DNA of 12,611 nucleotides, taken from the NCBI GenBank assembly GCA_030834835.1, contig JAUQXD010001114.1:1-12611 (forward strand). The letters are read 5' to 3'. The notes beneath the pieces are model-generated. The model did not search any database. It was not told where the DNA came from and saw nothing but the letters and a program-made list of their open reading frames with translations. The stretch is from Thermoflexales bacterium (lineage in GTDB: Bacteria; Chloroflexota; Anaerolineae; Fen-1058). Shown here one piece after another: positions 6,617 to 12,611 of this stretch (position 1 is its first letter; the number at the start of each line of letters is the position of its first letter). A program made the translations under genes and the position numbers.

Positions 6617-7996
6617 ATGGCATTGTGGGGCGGACGTTTCACTGAGAATCTAAATGAACTGGCGGCCGAGTTGAACAACTCGCTGCCGTTCGATTGGCGT
6701 CTGGCGGACGTCGATGTACGCGGCTCGATCGCGTGGGCGCAGGCGATTGCGAACGCGGGCGTCATCACGGCCGATGAAGCCACGCAACTCGTCGGCGGCC
6801 TGCGCCAGATTCTCGATGAAGTTCACAACAATCAGCTTGACTTCAACACCAACGATGAAGACATTCACTCGTTGGTGGAACGGCGGCTGGGCGAGATCGT
6901 CGGCGCGGTGGCGGGCAAGCTGCACACCGGGCGCAGCCGGAACGATCAAGTGGCGACGGACTTTCGATTGTGGCTGATGGAGACGACCGATCAAGTTGAT
7001 CAAGCCTTACATCAACTGCAATCGGTGTTGGTAGTTCGTGCAGAATCCGATTGGGGGATCAACCTTCCCGGTTACACGCACTTCCAGCGGGCACAGCCGA
7101 TCGCGTTGAGTCACTGGTGGCTGTCGCACGTGTGGGCGCTGAAGCGCGATCGGGAACGGTTGTCTCAAACGCGCCGACGCACCGCCGTGTTGCCGCTGGG
7201 ATCGGGCGCGCTGGCGGGCACGCCGTTTGCGATCGATCGTGAATGGCTGGCGCAAGAACTCGGTTTTAGCGAAGTCTCGATGAACAGTCTGGATGCCGTA
7301 GCCGATCGAGATTTCGCCGCCGAGTTTTTGTTTGTCGCGGCGCTGATCGGTGTGCATCTGTCGAAGTTGGCCGAAGCGCTGATCGTGTACTCGACGGCGG
7401 AGTATGGCTTTGTCGAATTGGCCGACGCGTTCTCAACGGGTTCGAGTTTGATGCCGCAGAAGAAAAATCCCGACACGCTGGAACTGGCGCGCGGCAAGGC
7501 GGGCACGCTGATCGGCCAGTTGACGGGACTGCTGGCGACGCTGAAGAGTTTGCCATCGGCGTACGACAAGGATTTACAGGAAGACAAACCCGCGGTGTTT
7601 GAAGCGGCGAATACGTTGCTGCGGATACTGCCGGTGACGGCAGGCGCGATTCGCACGTTGAGCGTGAAGGCCGATCGGATGCAGGCGGCGCTCGATCCGG
7701 CGATGTTGGCGACTGATCTGGCAGATTATGCCGTGGCACACGGCGTGCCGTTCCGCGAAGCCCACGCCATCGCCGGGAAGGCCGTGCGGCGTGCGATCGA
7801 GTTGGGGATCAAACTCGATCAATTGTCGCTGAGTGAGCTACAGGCGATCAACCCTGTGTTCGATCAAGATGTGGCGACCGTGTTCGACTTTCAAGCCGCG
7901 ATCGATCGCCACAGTGTGATCGGAGGCACCGGCTCAACGGCCGTGCGCCATCAACTTGAGCAAGCAAAAATCTATCTGGCGCGCAACGCGCAGTAA
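6617..7996 (+). CDS. argH: Argininosuccinate lyase
   Basis: This enzyme splits argininosuccinate into arginine and fumarate, the last step of arginine synthesis. The protein has 459 residues from the chosen start and belongs to the fumarase/aspartase superfamily. The signature GSSLMPQKKNP is at about residues 275-285 and includes the catalytic serine loop. TGRSRNDQV and YTHFQRAQP are the other substrate-binding motifs. I chose ATG 6617 because argininosuccinate lyases typically begin MALWGGRF. An in-frame ATG at 6599 would add six residues but lies inside the repeat element at 6541-6603. The Shine-Dalgarno is weak (GGGA near 6608). It follows argG and is only 15 nt from lysW, so the carrier-protein genes are probably on the same transcript. 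Confidence 0.97.
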   Translation: MALWGGRFTENLNELAAELNNSLPFDWRLADVDVRGSIAWAQAIANAGVITADEATQLVGGLRQILDEVHNNQLDFNTNDEDIHSLVERRLGEIVGAVAGKLHTGRSRNDQVATDFRLWLMETTDQVDQALHQLQSVLVVRAESDWGINLPGYTHFQRAQPIALSHWWLSHVWALKRDRERLSQTRRRTAVLPLGSGALAGTPFAIDREWLAQELGFSEVSMNSLDAVADRDFAAEFLFVAALIGVHLSKLAEALIVYSTAEYGFVELADAFSTGSSLMPQKKNPDTLELARGKAGTLIGQLTGLLATLKSLPSAYDKDLQEDKPAVFEAANTLLRILPVTAGAIRTLSVKADRMQAALDPAMLATDLADYAVAHGVPFREAHAIAGKAVRRAIELGIKLDQLSLSELQAINPVFDQDVATVFDFQAAIDRHSVIGGTGSTAVRHQLEQAKIYLARNAQ

Positions 7997-8011
7997 ACAA
8001 AGGAGATCATC

Positions 8012-8182
8012 ATGAGTAGCAGTGTGAAGTGTCCCGAATGCGACGCCGACCTGAATTTGAAGGATGTGGTCGAGGGCGAGATTGTGGTCTGCCCGGATTG
8101 TGGCGTCGATCTGGAGGTGAAGTCGCTGGCGCCGTTGACGGTGGAACTCGCACCGATGGAAGAGGAAGATTGGGGAGAGTAG
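8012..8182 (+). CDS. lysW: LysW/ArgW amino-group carrier protein
   Basis: This 56-residue acidic protein is the carrier of the LysW pathway. Its C-terminal glutamate is joined to the amino group of glutamate or alpha-aminoadipate, protecting it and holding it for the following enzymes. The diagnostic C-terminus EDWGE is intact (residues 52-56). Two CxxC pairs, CPEC (7-10) and CPDC (27-30), form the expected zinc site. The middle is rich in Asp and Glu, as in known carriers that steer positively charged enzyme surfaces. A good Shine-Dalgarno, AGGAGA (8001-8006), lies 5 nt before the ATG. It sits 15 nt after argH and upstream of its ligase, lysX. The small size means automatic gene calling may miss it. 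The family assignment is secure; whether it serves arginine, lysine or both is not settled by sequence. Confidence 0.96.
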   Translation: MSSSVKCPECDADLNLKDVVEGEIVVCPDCGVDLEVKSLAPLTVELAPMEEEDWGE

Positions 8183-8290
8183 GTTAGTAGATTAGTAGAT
8201 TAGTAAATTGGGAATTAGTAAATTAGTGACCGGGCAAGGCTTGCCCCATTGACTAATCTACCAATGTACTAATTTACCAACTTACCAATC
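8183..8290. repeat. lysW-lysX spacer built from ATTAGTAG-type words as a long inverted repeat
   Basis: The left part (8183-8228) repeats the word ATTAGTA about five times with small changes. The right part (8251-8290) carries the complementary words, such as ACTAATCTACCA and TACTAATTTACCA. The centre is a perfect palindrome, GGGCAAG-G-CTTGCCC (8232-8246). The whole spacer could fold into a long imperfect hairpin. It splits lysW from lysX by 123 bp in an otherwise compact cluster. A Shine-Dalgarno for lysX (GGAGA, 8295-8299) follows the repeat. Confidence 0.75.
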
Positions 8291-8305
8291 CACTGGAGAC
8301 GAACA

Positions 8306-9262
8306 ATGAAAATAGGTGTATTACTTTCGCGGGTACGCGTTGAAGAGAAGTGGCTGTTCGAGGCGCTGGAGAAGCGCGGCGTTGAGTACGATCGGTTGGA
8401 TGATCGCGAGATCACGTTTGACATCACGCAACGTGAGCACTGGCAGCAGTATGACGCTGTGCTAGAGCGCAGCATCTCGTTTGCGCGCGGCTTGTACGCG
8501 ACGCAGATTCTGAATTCGTGGGGCGTGCCCACCGTCAATGATTCGCAAGTCGCGGCGATCTGCGGCGACAAGTTGACGACGACGCTGATGCTGGAAAAAG
8601 CCAACGTGCCACAGCCCTTGGTCAAGGTAGCCTTTACGACGGAAAGCGCACTCGCCGCGATCGAGGAGATGGGCTATCCGGTCGTGCTGAAGCCGGTGGT
8701 TGGATCGTGGGGCCGCCTGTTGTCGAAGATCAATGATCGGGAAGCAGCCGAAGCGATTCTCGAACACAAAGAGACGCTGGGTTCGTATCAGCACTCGATC
8801 TTCTACATTCAAGAGTTCATCACCAAACCGGGCCGCGACCTTCGCGCCTTCGTTGTCGGCGGCGAGACGGTGTGTGCGATCTACCGGTCTTCACCGCACT
8901 GGATCACGAACACGGCGCGCGGCGGGCAGGGCATGGTGTGTCCGGTGACGCCGGCGCTCAACGCGATTTGTATCGCAGCGGCGAAAGCGGTCGGCGGCGG
9001 TGTGCTGGCGATCGACGTGCTGGAAGATCCTCAGCGGGGTTATCTGGTCAACGAAGTTAATCACACGATGGAGTTTCACACGACTGTGCCGACGACGGGG
9101 GTGGACATCCCGGGCATGATCGTCGATTACACGCTTAAGGTGGCCCGAAAAAAAGTCGCTGAGGGGTACGTGATGCCGCTCTCGTTGCAGCATCCGGCTT
9201 TTGTGTTCAACGCGATGCTGGATCTGCAGGCGGTTGACGTCGATCCCGTGGAGGCGGCATGA
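8306..9262 (+). CDS. lysX: LysW-dependent ATP-grasp ligase (alpha-aminoadipate or glutamate to LysW), LysX/ArgX
   Basis: This 318-residue ATP-grasp enzyme joins the carboxyl end of LysW to the amino group of alpha-aminoadipate (LysX) or glutamate (ArgX), using ATP. Visible motifs are CGDK (87-90), [12 protein letters not shown] (126-137), KPGRDLR (174-180), WITNTARGG (199-207) and the metal-binding NEVNHTMEF (249-257). From memory the last two read like Thermus LysX, whereas archaeal glutamate-specific ArgX has NDVPEF-like residues at the second. The sequence therefore leans to lysine type, against the arginine context. About 35 residues at the C-terminus extend beyond the roughly 280-residue Thermus protein. 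The Shine-Dalgarno GGAGA lies 6 nt before the ATG. The stop overlaps the next gene by 4 nt (ATGA), suggesting translational coupling. Confidence 0.93.
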   Translation: MKIGVLLSRVRVEEKWLFEALEKRGVEYDRLDDREITFDITQREHWQQYDAVLERSISFARGLYATQILNSWGVPTVNDSQVAAICGDKLTTTLMLEKANVPQPLVKVAFTTESALAAIEEMGYPVVLKPVVGSWGRLLSKINDREAAEAILEHKETLGSYQHSIFYIQEFITKPGRDLRAFVVGGETVCAIYRSSPHWITNTARGGQGMVCPVTPALNAICIAAAKAVGGGVLAIDVLEDPQRGYLVNEVNHTMEFHTTVPTTGVDIPGMIVDYTLKVARKKVAEGYVMPLSLQHPAFVFNAMLDLQAVDVDPVEAA

Positions 9263-10290
9263 AGGTTTCGATCGTCGGCGCGTCGGGCTACACCGGCGGC
9301 GAACTGTTACGCGTGTTGCTATTTCATCCGAACGTGGAGATCGGGCAAGTCACGTCGGAGAGCCACGCAGGCGAGTACATCTATCAACAGCATCCGAATC
9401 TGCGCAAGCGGACGCAGTTGCAATTCACGGCGCGCGATCAACTGCAAGCGTGCGACGTGTTGTTCCTGGCACTGCCGCACGGCGAAGCACAGAAGAACAT
9501 CGAGAAGTATCTGAGCCTCGCGCCGAAGATTGTGGATTTATCGGCTGATTTTCGCTTGAAAGACGCGGCGTTGTATAAGCAATGGTACGGCCACGATCAC
9601 ACCGCACCGCAGCATATGGGTTCGTTTGTGTACGGCCTGCCGGAAGTGCAGCGCGAGGCGATGAAGACGGCGACGCGCATCAGTGGCGTGGGCTGCAATG
9701 CGACGGCGTCGATTCTGGCGCTGCTGCCGCTGGTGAAAGCCAACCTGATCGATCTCGACAAGCCGATCATCGTTGATGTCAAAACTGGCTCGTCCGAAGG
9801 CGGCGCGAGCGTGAATCCCGGCTCGCATCATCCCGAGAAAAGCCATTCGGTGCGCGCCTACGCGCCGACCGGGCATCGGCACACCGCCGAAGTCATTCAG
9901 GAACTTGGCCTCAACAATGTGCATCTCAGCATGACGGCGGTCGAGCTGGTGCGAGGCGTGTTGGCGGCGGCGCATGTGTTTGTGAAGCAAGGCGTGGCTG
10001 AGAAGGATTTGTGGAAGGCTTATCGAGCCGCGTACAACACCGAACCGTTCGTGCGCATCGTGAAAGACAAGACGGGTATTCATCGCGTGCCCGATCCCAA
10101 GATTCTGGGTGGATCGAACTTCGCCGACGTGGGCTTCGATCTTGATCCGCGAACGGGACGGGTGGTCTCGCTGGCCGCGATCGATAATCTGATGAAGGGC
10201 GCGGCGGGCAGCGCGGTGCAGGCGATGAACATCATGTGCGGGTTCGAGGAGACGGCGGGGCTGGAGTTTCCGGGGCTGCATCCGGTTTGA
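9259..10290 (+). CDS. argC: LysW-linked acyl-phosphate reductase (LysY), ArgC family
   Basis: This 343-residue NADPH-dependent reductase turns the LysW-bound acyl phosphate, made by the kinase, into the semialdehyde. It is the carrier-bound equivalent of N-acetyl-gamma-glutamyl-phosphate reductase. The nucleotide-binding GASGYTGGE is at residues 7-15, the catalytic cysteine C146 is in GVGCNATA, and PTGHRHTAE with the preceding SHHPEK stretch matches the LysY subgroup. LSADFRLKD and FPGLHP at the C-terminus are also typical. Length is normal. The ATG overlaps the lysX stop. The family cannot be divided with certainty into ArgC and LysY by eye, but the lysW and lysX neighbours make a carrier-bound substrate likely. 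The next gene, the kinase, follows after a 178-bp repeat-filled gap. Confidence 0.94.
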   Translation: MKVSIVGASGYTGGELLRVLLFHPNVEIGQVTSESHAGEYIYQQHPNLRKRTQLQFTARDQLQACDVLFLALPHGEAQKNIEKYLSLAPKIVDLSADFRLKDAALYKQWYGHDHTAPQHMGSFVYGLPEVQREAMKTATRISGVGCNATASILALLPLVKANLIDLDKPIIVDVKTGSSEGGASVNPGSHHPEKSHSVRAYAPTGHRHTAEVIQELGLNNVHLSMTAVELVRGVLAAAHVFVKQGVAEKDLWKAYRAAYNTEPFVRIVKDKTGIHRVPDPKILGGSNFADVGFDLDPRTGRVVSLAAIDNLMKGAAGSAVQAMNIMCGFEETAGLEFPGLHPV

Positions 10291-10422
10291 TCCACGACGC
10301 CTCGCGCGCCGCCAGCGCGTAGCGCTGGGTACGGCGAGGACACGAAGAGCACGAATTTGAGTGGGATCTTCGTGCGGTAATGAATCTCTGCGGATGGGGA
10401 TTCATGGGTGATACAGTGAATG
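10291..10422. repeat. argC-argB spacer with several inverted repeats
   Basis: Three separate hairpins are visible: CCAGCGC-GTA-GCGCTGG (10312-10328), CACGAAGA/TCTTCGTG (10341-10348 and 10367-10374, 18-nt loop) and TGAATC/GATTCA (10381-10386 and 10399-10404). The GTA-loop hairpin has the same core, GCGCGTAGCGC, as the element at 6541-6603. None has a T-run, so I do not call a terminator. No gene is supported in this stretch. Confidence 0.6.
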
Positions 10423-10456
10423 GAGATTCCTCGGCCTTTGGCCTCGGAATGACACT
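10423..10456 (+). repeat. Right-half copy of the 63-bp element
   Basis: These bases match about 6573-6606, from GAGATTCCTCGGCCT to GGAATGACACT, with only the loop differing (TGC there, TTT here). The left half with its CATTCTGAG end is missing. As at argH, the copy ends just before a start codon. Its own ATG (10449) opens a 7-codon frame whose TGA overlaps the argB ATG as ATGA. Confidence 0.75.
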
Positions 10457-10468
10457 CTGGGGAATGGC

Positions 10469-11272
10469 ATGATCGTTGTAAAAATTGGTGGAACTAACGG
10501 TGTGAACATCGACGCGGTGATTGCGGATGTGGCCGCGCAGGTGAAGGCGGGACAGAAGCTGATCGTCGTGCATGGCGGCTCCGGCGAGACGAATGCGATC
10601 TCGGAGCAGCTGGGCCATCCGCCGCGATTTGTCACAGCGGTGTCGGGTTTCACCAGCCGATATACCGATCGCGCGACGTTGGAAATCTTCGCGATGGTGA
10701 CGTCGGGTAAGATCAACACGATCCTGGTGGAGAAATTGCAGAAGGCGGGCGTGAATGCCTTCGGCCTGTCGGGCGTCGATGGGCGGTTGATGGTTGCTAG
10801 GCGCAAAGATTCGATCCGCATCATCGAGAACGGCAAGCAGCGCATCCTGCGTGATGATTTCACGGGCAAGATCGAGACGGTAAACAGTGGCCTGTTGAAC
10901 CTGCTGCTCAATGCAGGCTATGTGCCCGTGGTCGCACCGCTGGCGATCTCACCGGAAGGGGATGCGCTGAACGTGGACGCCGATCGGGCGGCGGCAATGG
11001 TGGCGGGCGCGGTGCAGGCCGAGCAGTTGATCATTCTATCGAACGTACCCGGCTTGATGCGCAGTTTTCCCGATGAATCGACGGTGATCGCGCACATCGA
11101 CAAAGCGCGCGTGGAGCAATCGTTGGACTTCGCAGAAGGCCGCATGAAGAAGAAAGTGCTGGGCGCGAGTGAAGCGCTGCAATTGGGCGTAGGCAAAGTG
11201 GTGTTTGCGGACGGCAGGATTGAGCAGCCGATTCAAAATGCTTTGAGTGGTAAAGGCACCGTCATATCCTAA
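10469..11272 (+). CDS. lysZ: LysW-linked aminoadipate/glutamate kinase (LysZ), ArgB family
   Basis: This 267-residue amino-acid kinase phosphorylates the side-chain carboxyl of LysW-bound alpha-aminoadipate or glutamate, the carrier-bound counterpart of acetylglutamate kinase. The start MIVVKIGG carries the ATP-binding lysine (K5). VVHGGSGETN (33-42), SRYTDRATLEIF (63-74) and LNVDADRAAAMVA (167-179) are present. The TDRxTLEIF stretch resembles Thermus LysZ rather than the usual acetylglutamate kinase sequence, by my recollection. There is no N-terminal extension of the kind linked with arginine-inhibited hexameric kinases, so direct feedback inhibition by arginine is not suggested. GGGGA (10459-10463) lies 5 nt before the ATG. 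Despite the name, the enzyme may serve arginine, lysine or both; in arginine use it would be called argB. Confidence 0.93.
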   Translation: MIVVKIGGTNGVNIDAVIADVAAQVKAGQKLIVVHGGSGETNAISEQLGHPPRFVTAVSGFTSRYTDRATLEIFAMVTSGKINTILVEKLQKAGVNAFGLSGVDGRLMVARRKDSIRIIENGKQRILRDDFTGKIETVNSGLLNLLLNAGYVPVVAPLAISPEGDALNVDADRAAAMVAGAVQAEQLIILSNVPGLMRSFPDESTVIAHIDKARVEQSLDFAEGRMKKKVLGASEALQLGVGKVVFADGRIEQPIQNALSGKGTVIS

Positions 11273-11355
11273 TTGCTGATTGTTGAGTGCTGATTGCTGA
11301 TTAACGCAATCAGACACCAATAATTCAGAATCAGCAATCAGAAATCAGCAATCTA
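11273..11355. repeat. argB-argD spacer built from ATTGCTG-type words as an inverted repeat
   Basis: The left side repeats TGATTG and GCTGATT (11273-11303); the right side repeats AATCAGCAATCAG (11328-11351). A perfect 8-bp hairpin CTGATTGC/GCAATCAG lies at 11290-11297 and 11306-11313. The repeat runs to within a few bases of the next start codon, leaving no room for a normal Shine-Dalgarno. Confidence 0.75.
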
Positions 11356-11357
11356 CA

Positions 11358-12518
11358 ATGACTATTCAACAACTCGAAGATCAAACAACTTCCGGTGTGT
11401 ACAGTAAACGGCCGATCGCACTGGTACGGGGCGCGGGCGCGCACGTGTGGGACAGCGATGGCAACGAGTACATCGACTGCGTGGGCGGGCAAGGCTCGGT
11501 CAATGTCGGCCACGCCAATCCACAAGTGGCGGCGGCGATTGCCAAACAGGCGCAGACGTTGATCACGTGCCCGGAGATGTTCTACAACGATCGGCGCGCG
11601 GAGTTGGAGCAGAAGCTCACGTCGATCACGGGCATGCCGCGCGTGTTCCTGTCGAACTCGGGCACGGAGGCGGTTGAAGCGGCAATCAAATTTGCGCGAT
11701 TGGCGACCAAACGCACGGGCGTCGTCGCAGCGATGCGAGGCTTCCACGGGCGCACGTATGGTGCGTTGTCCGCGACGTGGGAGAAGAAATATCGTGAGCC
11801 GTTCGAGCCGTTGGTGCCGGATTTCAGCCACATCTCGTACAACGATGCCGCTGCGTTGGATGAGGCGATCGATTTCAAGACAGCGGCCGTGTTGATCGAA
11901 GTAGTGCAGGGTGAGGGTGGCGTGCGGCCCGGTACGAGTGAGTTTCTGTGCAAGGCGCAGGAATTGTGTCGCGAGCGTGGCGCGCTGCTGATTCTCGACG
12001 AAGTGCAGACGGGCTTCGGGCGCACGGGCAAGATGTTCGCGTTTCAGCATTACGGGCTGCAACCCGACCTATTGTGTCTCGCGAAATCGATGGCGGGCGG
12101 CCTGCCGATGGGGGCGACGCTGATCGGTGCGCGCATCGGGGCGCTGCCACCTGCGGTGCACGGCTCGACGTTTGGCGGCAACCCGCTGGCGTGCGCGGCG
12201 TCGCTGGCGGCGATCGATTTCATTGAGACGCAGCACCTGGCCGATCGGGCGGCAGAGTTGGGCGCGTGGTTTGTCGATCAGTTGCGAGAGATCAAATCGC
12301 CGCTCATCCGCGAAGTGCGCGGCCTCGGCTTGATGGTCGGCATCGAGTTGAAGCAGAAGGTCACGCCCTATTTGCAGGAGTTGATGAAGCACAACGTGCT
12401 GGCGTTACCCGCTGGTTTGACGGTCATGCGCTTCCTGCCGCCGCTGGTAATTGAGAAGTGTGATCTTGAGAAAGTGGTTGAGGCTGTTGGTAAAGTGTTG
12501 AGCGCTGAAATCGCGTGA
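11358..12518 (+). CDS. lysJ: LysW-linked semialdehyde aminotransferase (LysJ), ArgD family
   Basis: This 386-residue class-III PLP aminotransferase uses glutamate to aminate the LysW-bound semialdehyde, giving LysW-ornithine or LysW-lysine. [16 protein letters not shown] is the PLP phosphate-binding region, [15 protein letters not shown] holds the PLP-contacting aspartate, and the Schiff-base lysine is K243 in [18 protein letters not shown] follows. Stretches such as [10 protein letters not shown] and [10 protein letters not shown] closely resemble Thermus LysJ from memory. There is no visible Shine-Dalgarno because the preceding repeat reaches almost to the ATG, so initiation may depend on coupling or a leaderless mode. 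No in-frame ATG lies further upstream. The next gene is outside the window; a LysK/ArgE-type hydrolase to release the product would be expected. In arginine use it would be called argD. Confidence 0.93.
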   Translation: MTIQQLEDQTTSGVYSKRPIALVRGAGAHVWDSDGNEYIDCVGGQGSVNVGHANPQVAAAIAKQAQTLITCPEMFYNDRRAELEQKLTSITGMPRVFLSNSGTEAVEAAIKFARLATKRTGVVAAMRGFHGRTYGALSATWEKKYREPFEPLVPDFSHISYNDAAALDEAIDFKTAAVLIEVVQGEGGVRPGTSEFLCKAQELCRERGALLILDEVQTGFGRTGKMFAFQHYGLQPDLLCLAKSMAGGLPMGATLIGARIGALPPAVHGSTFGGNPLACAASLAAIDFIETQHLADRAAELGAWFVDQLREIKSPLIREVRGLGLMVGIELKQKVTPYLQELMKHNVLALPAGLTVMRFLPPLVIEKCDLEKVVEAVGKVLSAEIA

Positions 12519-12571
12519 TGCGTGAGTTTCCCAATCCAAGACTCAGTAGATCACCGCTTACCAGCAGAGGC

Positions 12572-12607
12572 GGCTCCCACGCCTGCGGGTCCGGCGGCGT
12601 GGGAGCC
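12572..12607. repeat. 12-bp inverted repeat near the window edge
   Basis: GGCTCCCACGCC (12572-12583) and GGCGTGGGAGCC (12596-12607) are exact reverse complements with a 12-nt GC-rich loop. The following bases are cut off by the window end, so a T-tail cannot be checked. It may be a terminator for the cluster or another intergenic palindromic repeat. Confidence 0.55.
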
Positions 12608-12611
12608 CGCT

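Noticed and set aside
8183..8290. CRISPR-like repeats
   Set aside because: The repeated words are only 6-8 bases with no regular unique spacers, and no cas gene is present.

Overview
The window is a GC-rich (roughly 58% by eye) bacterial chromosome segment. It has two divergent transcription units that meet in a regulatory region at about 4726-5264. The LysW-type amino-acid pathway, the soluble three-GAF histidine kinase with a two-receiver LuxR-type partner, and the spacers filled with short self-complementary words all suggest Chloroflexota (Anaerolineae-like). That assignment is an inference, because there is no rRNA or other marker gene here.

Left arm, minus strand, transcribed toward position 1: a histidine kinase with three GAF domains and no membrane segment (4725-2413); a response regulator with two receivers and a LuxR-type helix-turn-helix (2416-1397), overlapping the kinase by 4 nt; then the N-terminal half of phosphoenolpyruvate carboxylase (from 1289, running off the window edge). 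A canonical promoter (TTGACA, 17 nt, extended -10 TACACT) and a terminator-like hairpin lie upstream of the kinase.

Right arm, plus strand: argG, argH, lysW, lysX, lysY/argC, lysZ/argB, lysJ/argD. LysW is a 56-residue carrier protein ending in the diagnostic EDWGE. The next four genes are the ligase, kinase, reductase and aminotransferase that work on substrates attached to it. In front of them are the last two enzymes of arginine synthesis. The layout suggests glutamate is carried on LysW to ornithine, then converted to arginine. However, the ligase and the other carrier enzymes resemble the lysine-type proteins of Thermus, so lysine synthesis or dual use is also possible. The release enzyme (LysK/ArgE type) and ornithine carbamoyltransferase are not in the window.

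In front of argG, on the same strand and in order, are a good sigma70-type promoter, a 25-codon reading frame with five Arg codons, and a strong intrinsic terminator ending just before the argG ribosome-binding site. This is a candidate transcription attenuator and, with the LysW-argGH linkage, the most interesting signal here.

Nearly every larger spacer is occupied by short-word repeats arranged as inverted repeats, with a different word in each spacer. One 63-bp element (6541-6603) can fold into a cloverleaf and has a half-copy before argB and a relative before the kinase. No tRNA, rRNA, CRISPR array, transposase or prophage gene was seen.
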